Assembly: GCA_030248195.1 (NCBI GenBank)
Contig: JASAND010022049.1
Location: 40,896 to 104,895 of the forward strand
DNA: 64,000 bases
Origin: Trissonchulus latispiculum
Lineage: Eukaryota; Nematoda; Enoplea; Enoplida; Ironidae
Direction of reading: 5' to 3'
Of this stretch, positions 11,694 to 21,783 are shown piece by piece (position 1 is the first letter of the stretch; every line of letters starts with the position of its first letter). The notes under the pieces were generated by a model. The model was not told the DNA's origin. It searched no databases and was given only the letters and a program-made list of their open reading frames with translations. The translations under genes and the position numbers were made by a program.

Positions 11694-11765
11694 TGTGGCT
11701 CAGTTGGTTAGAGCGTCTGTGCGTTAAGTAAAAGACTGCGGGTTCGAGTCCCTGGTGCCCGATTT
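11694..11765 (+). tRNA. tRNA-derived sequence (SINE head)
   Basis: It contains an A box, TGGCTCAGTTGGTTAGAGC, and a perfect B box, GGGTTCGAGTCCC, at tRNA-like spacing. The 5' seven bases do not pair with the 3' TGGTGCC, so the acceptor stem is absent. RNA polymerase III promoter elements without a foldable tRNA are typical of tRNA-derived SINEs. Confidence 0.5.
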
Positions 11766-12138
11766 TTTCCGGGTTCTTGGTGGTGTGCAACTTTCAACCT
11801 TTCATTAGTTTACAGTCCAGGGCTAGAATATGACGAAAAATGTGGAATTTTGAATTTCGATTGCGTTTTATTCCAGCTTAATAAGAAATTGAGATCACAG
11901 GTATTGTCCCTATAGGATTTTCCAATCGAGTAAATGTATTATACATCTTTTCGAAGCTCATGGATAAAACTTAAATTCTATATTCCATAAACCCCATGAG
12001 GTGCTAATCTGAAATCTATTTCGCTAACAGAGAGAGTAGTTGAAAACAATTTTTAGGGATAAACATTGATTTAGCGATAAAGTTAATTTTTACGATGCAA
12101 CCAGACACAGACACATCGCTAATACCAAGAGTATGTAA

Positions 12139-12631
12139 TACCAAGAGTGGGAAGCTTAGCCCTTCCTAGTGGAAATGGCCTGCGAGATGCTCGGCACATT
12201 AAGGCCGAAATCTCGGGGAGGGGGTCCCCACTTACCATTGTTCTGCATGTGTTTATATGAACTAAAACGCATCTGATTGGCTAATCGCTTACCTCATGTC
12301 AAAATTATGTGCATAAGTGGACCCCCCGACATCTCAGGGGGGGTCCCACATAGCGTTGTTAAGCGTGTGTTTATATGCGATTGAACTGAAATGTATTTGA
12401 TTGGCTACTTTGCTACCGTAATCCTCATCAGTGAATTTCAGTTCGACCGCATATAAACGCACGCTTAACAACGCTAAGCGTGACCCCCCCCTCCTGAGAT
12501 CTCGGGGGGGGTCCACTTATACACATAATTTTGACATAAGGTAGGGAATTAGCCAATCAGATGCGTTTTAGCTCAAACGCATACAACGCATATATTTCCA
12601 TTAGGAAGGGCTAAGCTTCCCACTCTTGGTA
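12139..12631. mobile_element. Palindromic MITE, TACCAAGAGT family, 493 bp
   Basis: The ends are TACCAAGAGTGGGAAGC and its reverse complement, and the match continues over AGCCCTTCC on each side. Much of the element folds back: TCAAAATTATGTGCATAAGTGG near 12300 is mirrored near 12530, and CATATAAACGCACGCTTAA near 12450 mirrors a segment near 12370. Each arm also contains GGGGGGTCC and CCCCCC runs. The TA at each border fits a Tc1/mariner-type TA target. There is no coding capacity. The same TACCAAGAGT tip recurs at 39134 and in relics at 19.0, 50.5 and 62.8 kb. Confidence 0.8.
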
Positions 12632-13188
12632 TTGCTAATGCCTAATTGTCGTTGTAAATCTGAGCTGGGAAGAGTTACGTTAAATTTTCAATGAAAGTTT
12701 TGAAAACTTCATAGATGTTTAAACCTTAAAATTGTGTTGTTAGAGAACGCAAACTGGTTGCTAGAGACACAAAAAGTGGGTGGTGTTTCAAGTGTTATTC
12801 ATTTTCTTATCGACTTTTGCCACCGTGTGTTGTTTGGTCTGAATAAGTGGTTGACGTTTTTTGCCACACCACCAAAAAAAACTGTTGACTCAGCCCAAAA
12901 CTGATACTTTATAGGAAGTTGTGAGAAGCAGTACACACTCATTCTAAGGGTTGTCTCTTTTGACATTCTAGAAGAATTTTTCGGGTCTCTCAGGTGCTGT
13001 AGTGACATAGCTTTTCTAGATGAATATCGCAATGGATTGAAACTGCTTTAATGCTAATTAATTGTTTAGTTAGTTATTTGTCAGTGGGCTAACTTATCAA
13101 TTTGACTACGAATTAAGAGCTTTTCGAAATCAGTTGAAGGTCTCTGAAGAGCACACAATCACTTCATTATTAGGACGTGGTGGTTTTT

Positions 13189-13208
13189 ATTCCTGCTGGA
13201 GCAGGAAT
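13189..13208 (+). repeat. Hairpin, eight-pair stem
   Basis: ATTCCTGC-TGGA-GCAGGAAT preceded by a TTTTT run. It is the first of a series of hairpins in this window with a similar setting; see also 13868, 14489, 31553, 47795 and 49226. ATGCAAATTAG follows 100 bp downstream. Confidence 0.7.
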
Positions 13209-13867
13209 GTATAAAAAGGAAACTTGTATGTTCGGTGCACTGTGAGTCATTTCTCTATTCAGAAGCCCTATCTTTAGGTCAGGGTTTTTTGCATTCGCAT
13301 TATGCAAATTAGATTTTAGAACCTATTTAAGTAGCAGAACTGAGAGCCGTCGCGCAGTCTTCGGCTGTCAGCAATCTAAACGATTGCAGATTTTTGAGCA
13401 CCAGTGTAGCTTGGGAGCTACCATGGTGCATTAGGCAATTAGATAAGGTACTAGCTTGCGCTGGACATCACAAGTTCAGTCCAATCATGGCATGGCAAGC
13501 ATAGGCCTGATTCCCTGATGAGTTCATTAAGAATTGGGGAAAAATTAAGAAGGAATGAAAAGTAATAGAAATTTTGTGCACAAAAATTTTGATTCCTTTT
13601 TATTTGGAAGAAGTAAGTTTATCAGCTGTACTACTGAACCCAATGATGTTAACTAATTGTACTGTGCTGTGCTGAGGAAAGTCCGGTCTGATAAAAAGCA
13701 ATAACATTTAGTGAGATACTTCAAATGATAACAGTAGTTCAATATCAAAAAAAATAAAGGTAATTCAAGTGAAATTGTAAACCTAATCCGGAAATTCCAA
13801 CGCTTAAAAGACCTTCCGACAAAGACGATTCTGCAATTGAATAAAAATAGGTCTACAAAGGAATACT

Positions 13868-13893
13868 GCCCCGTTTGGGGCCTACTTGTTATT
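13868..13893 (+). repeat. Hairpin plus CTACTTGTTAT box
   Basis: GCCCC-GTTT-GGGGC is followed directly by CTACTTGTTATT. ATGCAAATTAGC and TTTTGCAAC follow ~55-65 bp downstream. Confidence 0.7.
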
Positions 13894-14488
13894 CCTGCAA
13901 CACATGCCTAGCTATGTACATTTTTTGCTTGCAGAATATGCAAATTAGCTTTTGCAACAAGAAAGTTATACAATGCTAGCGTTAAAGTTAATGATTCAAT
14001 AGTGACTAGGCAGCTAGTACTGCTTTATAACGGCATCAGTTTGAAAACGTATTTCGGTGGCCGCCCATTCCCGAATTTGTAGATTATGTAGGCGAGCTTT
14101 TGTTCTTTGTTTGCCAGTTCGGTACAAATTCAATCTTCAAGGCTTTTAAATCTCTCAAGCAATTTTAATATTTCTGGAAATAACATAGCCGTTTCAAGAA
14201 GTTTCAAGCTCAGATCATTCGCTGGTAATTGTTTTGTGGCAGCATTGCCTGTGCAAGTTTGCTGTGTCGAAAACAGAAGAATTCTGGAGTTTAAGGCTTT
14301 GCCACGCAGGCATGTTGAACCTAATTGAATGACTGTGCAATTGAAGGGAGGTTTGTGCGGCAAAGGGCTTTAATTTGGCATACCAGAACCAGCGGATACG
14401 GAAAAGGAAAACTTGTTACACCCTCACTGTCTTTAGGTGACAAGCAACACTAAAGCGAAATTCAGACAATTCTCGGCTGAGGAATCTT

Positions 14489-14514
14489 GCCCTTTTTGGG
14501 CACTGCTTGTTATA
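14489..14514 (+). repeat. Hairpin plus CTGCTTGTTAT box
   Basis: GCCC-TTTTT-GGGC followed by ACTGCTTGTTATAA. The preceding TCTCGGCTGAGGAAT resembles the sequence before the 49226 hairpin, which suggests a shared element end. Confidence 0.6.
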
Positions 14515-15222
14515 ATTTACAGGTTGGGGTTTTAGGAATGGACTCTTTTGGCAGTGTAAAATGTACAGTAAGAACAGATCCAGATAAGTAATTTTCCGCA
14601 TAAAGTATTTTTCTAAAGAATGGTAGCAAAAAGTTAACAGCAAATAGATTTTGATTTGGTTTTTTGCTTTGACTATGGATGCAAATTTTTGTATCAGTTT
14701 CGACTAGCTTAGCTTCCAACATAGACACAATTTTGCACAATACAAGTTTTGATCGCTTTTTACTGGTTCAGCTAAAGCTGTATTTCAACTGGCACAATGA
14801 GAATACTTCTAAGTGGCTAAAGCAATTCTAGTGGCACTTGAGTTGAGCAGTTTTCATGGGAAAGTTTACGTTTTTCTATGTAACACTTTTGCTGTTTTTA
14901 CGCGTTTACTGAGCTTTCGTTTGAGTTGTGGTTAGAAACCCAGCAGGGATTGTTAGCTTTCGCAGTTAGCGTTTGTTAGTGGTATTTTCCTTGAAATTTT
15001 AAAATCCGAATCTAGAAAAAATATGATAGATATTAATAATTAATGAATATTATATGATAGATATTAAAAATTAATTAATATTTTAATAATATAAAGATGA
15101 AACCTAAATATAAAACTTATCACTTTTACAGGATTTAAGGATTTTGCAGTTTGTCCTTTTGTATATAGAGCAATCTGACATTTTTAACCGTACAAAAAAC
15201 TGAAATTAAAAATGTTTCCTCT
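14515..15222. other. No gene seen
   Basis: AT-rich intergenic or 5'-intron DNA. It includes a short AT repeat patch at 15020-15095 (GATAGATATTAATAATTAAT-like units). Confidence 0.5.
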
Positions 15223-15223
15223 G

Positions 15224-15288
15224 TTAGCTCAGTTGGTAAGATGACCGCCTGCCGACCGCAAGGTCGGCAGTTCAATTTCCACTTGACT
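15224..15288 (+). tRNA. tRNA-derived sequence just upstream of the M6-like exon
   Basis: It has an A-box-like TTAGCTCAGTTGGTAAG, a five-to-six-pair anticodon-type hairpin GCCGACC-GCAA-GGTCGGC, and a weak B box GTTCAATTTCC. The acceptor stem does not pair. It lies within 30 bp of a splice acceptor, so if the downstream gene has a 5' intron this SINE-like unit is inside it. Confidence 0.4.
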
Positions 15289-15331
15289 AATACTTTTTAA
15301 TTTTTCTATTTCAGTTTCTCCCAACCCTTGA

Positions 15332-16195
15332 ATGTTCACAATCGCCAACAACATCCCGCTCGCATCACTTCTGGCCCTTCTGGTCTCATGGGTCGGTCTG
15401 GGCTTCTTCTGTACCAAAATGAACCAAGGTCTCACCTCCGTTCACGAAATCGCCGATCAACTGTTCGATTCGGCCGTTGTGGCCCACTATATGGGCCGGG
15501 CCCGGCTGGTTTTCGTTCTGGTCGGTCTGGTCATGGCCATTCTAACTCTGTGTATGGCCATAGTGGGCGTTTGCGCCACTCGTAACTGTGCCTACTGCGA
15601 GTGCGATCCCCCACTCTACTCTCGGTGGGCCTATTGCCTGGGGCACCGGACCATTTGTGCCGCCTTCGTAACGCTGATCTATTTGCTCAATGCCTGCTGG
15701 CTGGCCGTTTTCACATTCCTGGTCGGACTGATGGCCATTTATCTCAGTTTTAGTCCGATTTGCCTGCCGCAGGCCGGCCATATCGACACCTTTTGCCTGA
15801 ACTTTTCGCTGGTCAATCGAATTCTGGGCGCTGGCGATTCGGCAGCCGTTAGTCTGTTTTTGTGCGGCAACCCGATCGACAAATTCTGCAAACTGACTCG
15901 CAGCATCCTACCCTGGTTCTGGTGGGCCTATTTTGGCTGTATCTTTGTCCTCCTGGGCCTGTCGAGTTTCAATTCTTGCCTCTCAGCGAATTTTGCCCAC
16001 ACCAAACGGGCCTACCAGCTGCTACGGTCCAGTCCCCAGTCGAGTAAAAGCAGCACACCTGATTTGCATAATCTTCAGGCGCAGCAACGGTTGTGCCTAA
16101 ATGGACAGCTGCCGTCCAAAAAGGATATCACCGTTCGAACGGCCAATTGGTCGGATCCCAGCAGAATACCGTCCAGTGTACAGTCCAGTGTTTAG
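15332..16195 (+). CDS. Proteolipid protein / M6 family four-pass membrane protein
   Basis: The 287-residue ORF lies in one exon. An acceptor (TTTTTCTATTTCAG, exon from 15315) precedes the ATG, and a TGA sits immediately upstream in frame, so the ATG is the first possible start in this exon. Four hydrophobic segments are visible at about residues 8-27, 59-81, 110-137 and 203-225. The first begins IPLASLLALLVSWVGLGFFC and the third contains IYLLNACWL; both match the pattern of PLP/DM20/M6 proteins, including Cys closing TM1 and the YLLN motif of TM3. The large loop between TM3 and TM4 carries four Cys (about residues 142, 153, 177 and 185), as in the family. TM4 is followed by CLSANFA and a Ser/Gln-rich cytoplasmic tail. 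Family members shape neuronal and tricellular membranes. Codons are GC-rich compared with the flanks. The family is assigned by eye; orthology to M6 rather than PLP is inferred. Confidence 0.82.
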   Translation: MFTIANNIPLASLLALLVSWVGLGFFCTKMNQGLTSVHEIADQLFDSAVVAHYMGRARLVFVLVGLVMAILTLCMAIVGVCATRNCAYCECDPPLYSRWAYCLGHRTICAAFVTLIYLLNACWLAVFTFLVGLMAIYLSFSPICLPQAGHIDTFCLNFSLVNRILGAGDSAAVSLFLCGNPIDKFCKLTRSILPWFWWAYFGCIFVLLGLSSFNSCLSANFAHTKRAYQLLRSSPQSSKSSTPDLHNLQAQQRLCLNGQLPSKKDITVRTANWSDPSRIPSSVQSSV

Positions 16196-16489
16196 CTCAA
16201 ACCTAACCGCCATTTTTGCGAAAGAAAGTGAAAGGTTCTGATTTCGTTCGGAGACAAAACTTTTGTTAATGAGTCAAATCCTGGTTCAAATCCGAAAAGT
16301 TGGTTTAATTCGTATTGCTGGTTGCTGATTGCTGAATTTGAATTCCGGCGTCGGTATTATTTACGGAAACTTCACAATTCTGGCTCAGAAATCCGTTACG
16401 GGTTCAAGTCTGAACTGGATTGATTTATGATTTTGCTGAATTTCACGAAGAATTTATGCAAATTAACTCCTGTAATGGTGCTCTGTGTT

Positions 16490-16646
16490 AGGGCCTTTTC
16501 GCGCGTAAATTAAGTAGAGTAAAGACTTTTAAACTAGTTTAACCAACCGAGCTTAAACGAACTGCATTAATCCTGTCCGCAAAACGGATTAAATTAATTT
16601 TAACTCTTTTAACTCGTTTACATAACTCGCTGCGCGAAAAGGTCCT
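16490..16646. mobile_element. Small MITE with AGGSCCTTTTCGCGC ends
   Basis: The left end AGGGCCTTTTCGCGC and the reverse complement of the right end, AGGACCTTTTCGCGC, match at 14 of 15 bases. The interior contains CGGATTAAATTAATTTTAACTC-type words that recur near 63.0-63.15 kb. No ORF. The target duplication is not clear. Confidence 0.6.
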
Positions 16647-16863
16647 CAGTGATGACAATAATGTAGGAGGAAGTCGGAAATAGTGATATCATGACCTCCA
16701 ATCATTATAGGTTATGAATAGTTTTGCAATTGATTGGTCTATAAACTACATTAACTGAAATTGTGAAACTACCTATCAATTGCAGTGTTACAGGTTTGTA
16801 ACGTTTTGTAAGTGAAGCAGGCACAGGAAAGACTGATAAGTCTGTAACGAGAGTTCAGCTGAT
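16647..16863. other. Intergenic, no gene seen
   Basis: AT-rich spacer between a small MITE and a tRNA-like sequence. Confidence 0.4.
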
Positions 16864-16937
16864 GGCCCTGTGGTGTAGTTGGTTAGCATGTCTGCTCCGG
16901 AGTCAGAAGGGCCGTGGTTCAAACCCCGGCTGGGCCA
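16864..16937 (+). tRNA. tRNA-like sequence with near-complete acceptor stem
   Basis: GGCCCTG at the 5' end pairs with CTGGGCC at the 3' end, with one T-T mismatch, and an A follows. The A box is GGTGTAGTTGGTTAGCA and the B box GGTTCAAACCC. The D stem pairs, but the anticodon stem has a mismatch and the T stem has two. The loop centred on CTCCGGA would give CCG or CGG depending on register, so the isotype is not called. No T-run terminator follows closely. It is either a slightly decayed tRNA gene or a SINE head. Confidence 0.5.
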
Positions 16938-17530
16938 ATTCTTTACTTTCAATGGTGAGTGAAAAACTGAACCTCCCTCTTCCCTTCTCTCTTCTATGTC
17001 CAACGCCTCCCGTTCGGGCTTGTCCTTGGTTTCCTCTTGGTCCACCAGCCCTGGTAGAAGCACTACAGTTTTATAGAAAAATTTCGGTTAACCCGTGATG
17101 CTTTGTACGGCCAAATTCCCGTATTCTTAAAAGCGGGTTTACAGGAACCTGATAAAAGCTGAGATATAAACGGGATTAAGGTCAGAATGTTGTATTGCCA
17201 CGTCCATGCTAAAATTTAGAATTTGACATATGGGTCCTTTTCAGGAAAAGGTTCAGCTGTCTTTAACCTGTTTTAAATCAGTCGCGATCGGTTTTTCGTG
17301 AAAGTTATAAAAGCCGAGAAAGTCAAGCTTGTTTGGAGCTATGTATTTTAGCTAAAAGATTAATGTTTTACTCTACTCTACTCTTTCCTGAAAAACTCAC
17401 CAGAAATACAATTTTTGTAATAGACTCTCAGCCTTCAACAAGTTTTTCCCAAAATCAGAAAATAAATACTTAAACTTTACTCTGGTGCTTTCCAGACTCT
17501 CCAATATGCATATATGTGTAAAAAAATTGG

Positions 17531-17604
17531 CTATGCCGGGAATCGAACCACTGACCTCGCGGACTACAGTCAGGCGTGAAACCACTACACCACGGATCCA
17601 GGAG
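17531..17604 (-). tRNA. tRNA-derived sequence on the minus strand
   Basis: Read on - it contains GTGGTGTAGTGGTTTCACG (A box) and GGTTCGATTCCC (B box) at tRNA spacing, with GACTGTAGTC in the anticodon region. The acceptor ends do not pair well. The hAT-type element begins 46 bp to its right. Confidence 0.5.
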
Positions 17605-17649
17605 AGAACAGCACATAACTTCTATATCATTGGTGCTTTCTGTACATAC

Positions 17650-18481
17650 CAGGGATGGAAACTGGGTCATGGGTCACTGGGCCATGGGACGTTTGGGTCG
17701 CCATTTTTGCTTGGGTCACTGGGTCTTGGGTCACCAATTTTGTAAACCGTTCGGGTCAAGGTGGGTCTGGGTCAAGCTGCCTGTGGGTCACTTTGGGTCT
17801 GGGTCAGCAATTTTTATTGGGCCATTTTGGGTCTGGGTCACAGGGCCTTACCAAATTTCAAATTCGAAGATCTGGCTTTGCTCCAATTACGTAAAACTGT
17901 CGCTGCTAAAAACATTTTTCGCGCCGTCGGCGCGAATTTTAAATTGAATGTAGTATTGCTTCTATGAAATCAGTAGAGTTAGCTGTGACTTGTCCGGCCA
18001 TTATGTTTTCGCCGGTTCACGTAATAAAAGCCATGTACACTTCCATAGATTTTAAAATTTGAAAATTTTAAATATCTTGCTACATCAACCAATCAGATCT
18101 TCCACGTAAAATAACTATTATTGAAGAAGAATGAAATGACAAGATTGAGGAGCTTCGAACCTACAAACTATACATATAGGTACATATGTATAGGTATACG
18201 TCTTACCCAACTTCAAAAATCAAGAAAGTTACGGCGTTTCAAAACCACTTAACAAAAGAATAATGTTAAGTCCGTTAAGGTCGAGTTATTTTATTGGGTC
18301 ATTTGGGTCTGGGTCACGGCAATTCTTGGGTCAGCTGGGTCTGGGTCACGAAAACGATTGGGTCATTTGGGTCTGGGTCACGGAATTTTCAAATTTCATG
18401 GGTCGCCTTGGGTCTGGGTCAAATTAGCTTATGGGTCAAGTGGGTCATGGGTCAGAAATAATGACCCAGTTTCCATCCCTG
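17650..18481. mobile_element. Non-autonomous hAT-type element, 832 bp, intact ends and target duplication
   Basis: The terminal inverted repeats are perfect over 20 bp: CAGGGATGGAAACTGGG... at 17650 and its reverse complement ending at 18481. They are flanked by an identical 8-bp duplication GTACATAC at 17642-17649 and 18482-18489. CAGGG-type ends plus 8-bp duplications are hAT hallmarks. Inside both ends lie ~190-bp arrays of GGGTCTGGGTCA and TGGGTCAC, about a dozen copies each side, all on the + strand; subterminal repeats of this sort are usually transposase binding sites. The ~450-bp core has no transposase, so mobility would need a partner. The perfect ends suggest recent insertion. Confidence 0.93.
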
Positions 18482-19010
18482 GTACATACATATGTGGGAA
18501 ACTCAAGTGTGTGGTAATCACTATTCATGGCTTGTAGTTTATTGTTTATACATGTTGAAGGATTCTATTTCCGCTACGCAACGGATTATTTTAATTTGTA
18601 AAATATTGTGCAGCCATGGCTTGTAATCTCTTGTACAATAAAAATACAAACAATGAATAATAAAATGTTTTATGCTTAGCCTTGTCTGCCATACCAGTCA
18701 TACGGCAGCTTTCGCTGATGCTGAGCTTCTGCAATATTTAGAGTACAAATTAGGCGTTTTTTATAAAAATTTATGAGAAGACGTTCCCCCGTTCTGGTTT
18801 CTACCTGGTCACCCTGCCGAATCTGGTTTTTTGCTTGGAAAACAGGCTTTTATGCTGTCGTTCTTCCTACCCTCTCCAAAAAGCTTTACATCCTGTAAAT
18901 GTATGGTCATTACCAAACAAACCCATCCGTATTTGGTTTTAGCAAGAGTGCATAAGAGAAGTGCAAAAGTGCATAAGTGCAAAAGTGCGTAAGAGGGTGC
19001 AACTAGGCAC

Positions 19011-19095
19011 ACTCTATGTTATCAGAGCAAAAACTATGCTCTGCTCACTAACGCCCCCCCCCCCGCAAATCAGACCCTAGTGACCCCCCGCATAA
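19011..19095 (+). repeat. Relic of the TACCAAGAGT/GCAAATCAGACCC MITE group
   Basis: GCAAATCAGACCCTAGTGA plus a CCCCCC run and GTTATCAGAGCAAAAACTATG resemble the interior of the 39134 element and the relic at 50.5 kb. No terminal repeat remains here. Confidence 0.45.
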
Positions 19096-19308
19096 CGCAT
19101 AGCAAAATAAAACACTGGTTTTAGGCGGTGTGAAGTTTGACTCTACGAAACTTAGTAAAATGCTGTTGCCTTCTCTTTTGACTACTAGGATAGGACTTAG
19201 ATTACAAGTGAATACCGGTAAGTGTGCGATGTTGGAGAAATGGAGGATCCTGACCAACTAAAAGTCAATTTGGCGATTACAACGATTTAATGAATTTCAA
19301 TAATTTTC

Positions 19309-19431
19309 TTTTGGCGGGCCGGGCAGGGCCGAAAAGTTTTGCCAGCGGGCTGGGCCGGGCCGAGCAAGGTTTTGGAGCGGGCAGGGCCGGGCCGGGCCGG
19401 GCTGAAAAAATCCGGCCCGTGCTCATCTCTG
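19309..19431. mobile_element. GGGCCGG array ending in a hAT-like tip
   Basis: An array of GGGCCGGGC units ends, read on -, with CAGAGATGAGCACGGGCC. That form (CAGAGATG-type tip leading into a GGGCC array) is typical of hAT termini. No matching tip is seen on the left, so this is a one-ended fragment. Confidence 0.45.
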
Positions 19432-21303
19432 CTACACGGGCAAAATATACAAGGGAGATAACACAGAGAAATAAAGCGAATAGCGAATAGCAAACAATAA
19501 AGCAAGCGCGCACGATAGTAGAAATATACAAGACTGAAGGGGAAGCGAGTTGTGGGCTGAACCCTCCAAAGAGCGCCCCCTAGTGAATAAATTCCCCCAA
19601 TCACGATGTTAGATCGGATAGTACATCGGTTAGGTTACATCGGAGGAATGTTAGAAGTATTGCCCAATTTCTTCACACTGAGACAATGTTTGGACAAGAT
19701 CAAAAGACCTTGCCCGGCAAATTATCTCAAAAGTACACTATACAGGACAATACTCATTCCGCATAAAAGTGCTTAGTCAGCAATTGTAGCTGCATTTAGT
19801 AAGTTTGTCACCAGATGAACTAATATAAGCCAGCCAGATCGGTTTCAATGGCAGCTAACGACACTGATGATGCTGAGCCTTGTATGGGTTTTTATATAGG
19901 TTGTATAGGGTTTTCAAATTTTCGGAGTGTTATTTCTATGTCTTGTATACTGTTCGTTGCCGCTAATTATGGCTCCAGTATGGTTTCTACTGCAGTTATT
20001 TTGTGTGTTTTCCTAATTTTCTGTAATTCTACATTACTCTGGTATAATGTCAACCGTAGTTTGTTTTTCTACGTATATTTTAGAGCTTAGGGTTTTTGAA
20101 TATAATCCCGGAGTAATGTTTTTGGTTACTGTATATGTGTATCTGACCAGCATTATTGCTTGGTCACCCGGCGCACCCTTCTATTTTCCTTCATTTGATC
20201 TTCTCCTGGCTCACGGAAGTCTCGAGCTGTATTTTGTCCTTGTGAGTCGGAGTGTACCGTGTATATCGTCAGGAAGTGTCTTGGTATTTTCCAGAATAGC
20301 TTTATTTGTGTCTCGAAATCCGCTTGTGTAGTGTGTCGGAGCCCGAGTAGTGCTCCCGGGAATCTGTAATCGATTGATACGAAACATCTTTTGTGTTTTC
20401 TAGTACGAGTTTTATTTATACCAGTGCCTACGCTACGCAGGATAATTCTGCTTTAGTACTAACCCTTGAGCCCTTGGTCATGCCCAGGTCCAGTTTCAAA
20501 AGCGGAGGCAATCGGAGGAAATATTCCGAGATTTTCATTTTGAAATTATTCAATTCCATGTTATTCTATATCTTGAAAAACCTTCAAAGTAAATTCTCCT
20601 TTCAGTTACGAAGACAGCGAATTGTCTAATCTCTTCAATTTTGGGTGCGCAGCATTCTACTGTGTCGGGGTATTTGTGTAAGGTGGTTGCCTCATTGCCT
20701 TTAGAGTATTATAGCTGAGTGGTATAAATCCAAATTTTATGGATTGCTTAATTCTAGCGGGTCATTGTAGTATCTGAATTTTCTACGAGTTTGCTTTTCA
20801 ATGTATCTTTATGATTGAATGTTCCACTTCTAGTGCCGTTCTTGCTTTGTTGCAAATCTGTATACCATCCTGTGTTTTTGAGTTGATTTGACTTTCAGTT
20901 TTCTAGTTTTTTTAAATATAAACTCGCGTAACTGAATGGAATTCTTCGTTATATTTCATTAGTCGGTTAGAGTAACTGCACAGGTAGATTGTGACATTCG
21001 CACACACTCAGAACTTGCAATCTTTTTGTTTCATTTAAGTAATTGATTTTGGGATCCAAACATTACATTATCCTTTATCTTTATCCTTTATTATAACATC
21101 ATCCAAATATCTACAACAAGAATACATGGAGGTCAAATTGGTTGATCGTTTGCAACCGTTACTACGTAAATTACAAAATTATAGTATAAATGATTAATAA
21201 TTGTACTAATTCTTCTAGGATACTGCATCAATGAATAATAACATGACTGATGAGTTCAGCTAGATATGAGTTTTAAATCATGCTCGCGTAAAGCAAATGC
21301 AAT
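19432..21303. other. No gene seen; T-rich stretch
   Basis: From about 19850 to 20950 the + strand is T-rich and A-poor, much like 2265-4570. The ORFs 19848-20090 and 20047-20331 are hydrophobic by composition and have no family signature. A weak TATA-like AATATAAG occurs at about 19821. Confidence 0.4.
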
Positions 21304-21694
21304 TCAGAGTTGACAGGTTACTGCAAGAAGACAGCTTCTAGGTGTTTGAAGCGACGGTCCCACAGTCCAACTATCCATTTCCGGATCGTAAATAGAACAG
21401 TATTTGTAATCTCGCTTTCCCCAGTGTACCCACCGATCACATAAATTTTTCCATCAACGATGGTTAAAGAATGAGTGTAACGTCCTTCAGGCATGGATTT
21501 AAGAGAAGTCCAGGTGTCAGTTGCTGGACGATAGACAGAGACAGAAGACACAGGATGTTCAGGGCCCCATCCACCAATCGAATAAACTAATCCATTCAAG
21601 GCAATAATCCTGGGCCAATCATCAACATTCGGTATTGATCTTATGGGCTGCCATTGACCAGTTTCAATGTCGTATTTCCTGCAGACTGATTTTC
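21304..21694 (-). CDS. Kelch-repeat protein, last exon (frameshifted)
   Basis: The acceptor AACAG precedes the exon start at 21694 in phase 1. The frame reads two kelch blades: CRKYDIETGQWQP...GLVYSIGGW, then VSVYRPATDTWTSLK...GKIYVIGGYTGE. Each has the diagnostic GG pair and the Y/W spacing. Near 21395 the kelch reading jumps frame: the first frame ends after a short unrelated tail (stop near 21318), while another frame continues with YDPEMDSWTVGPSL to a TGA at 21304-21306, exactly what the next blade needs. A one-base loss or two-base gain in AAATACTGTTC explains this. The protein class binds partners through a beta-propeller, often as a Cullin-3 adaptor when a BTB domain is present; no BTB exon was found. 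Confidence 0.75.
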
Positions 21695-21764
21695 CTGTTA
21701 AAACAGTAGTTGAGTTTATAAAAAAAGCAAAGCTGGAAATTTCATACTGTGTATTGTTTAGCAG

Positions 21765-21783
21765 TTGCTAGCTTAGCTAGCAA
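21765..21783. repeat. 19-bp near-perfect palindrome
   Basis: TTGCTAGCTTAGCTAGCAA in the large kelch intron, part of a longer GCTAGC-rich patch. Confidence 0.6.

Noticed and set aside
13515..13550. CTGATGAG followed by GGGGAAAA, like a hammerhead ribozyme core
   Set aside because: The segment between them cannot form a proper stem II next to a CGAAA, and no stem III or cleavage site was found.
13868..13893. Helitron 3' end (hairpin followed by CTRR)
   Set aside because: The base after CTA is C rather than G or A, the box is TACTTGTTAT, and no TC start or Rep/helicase is present.
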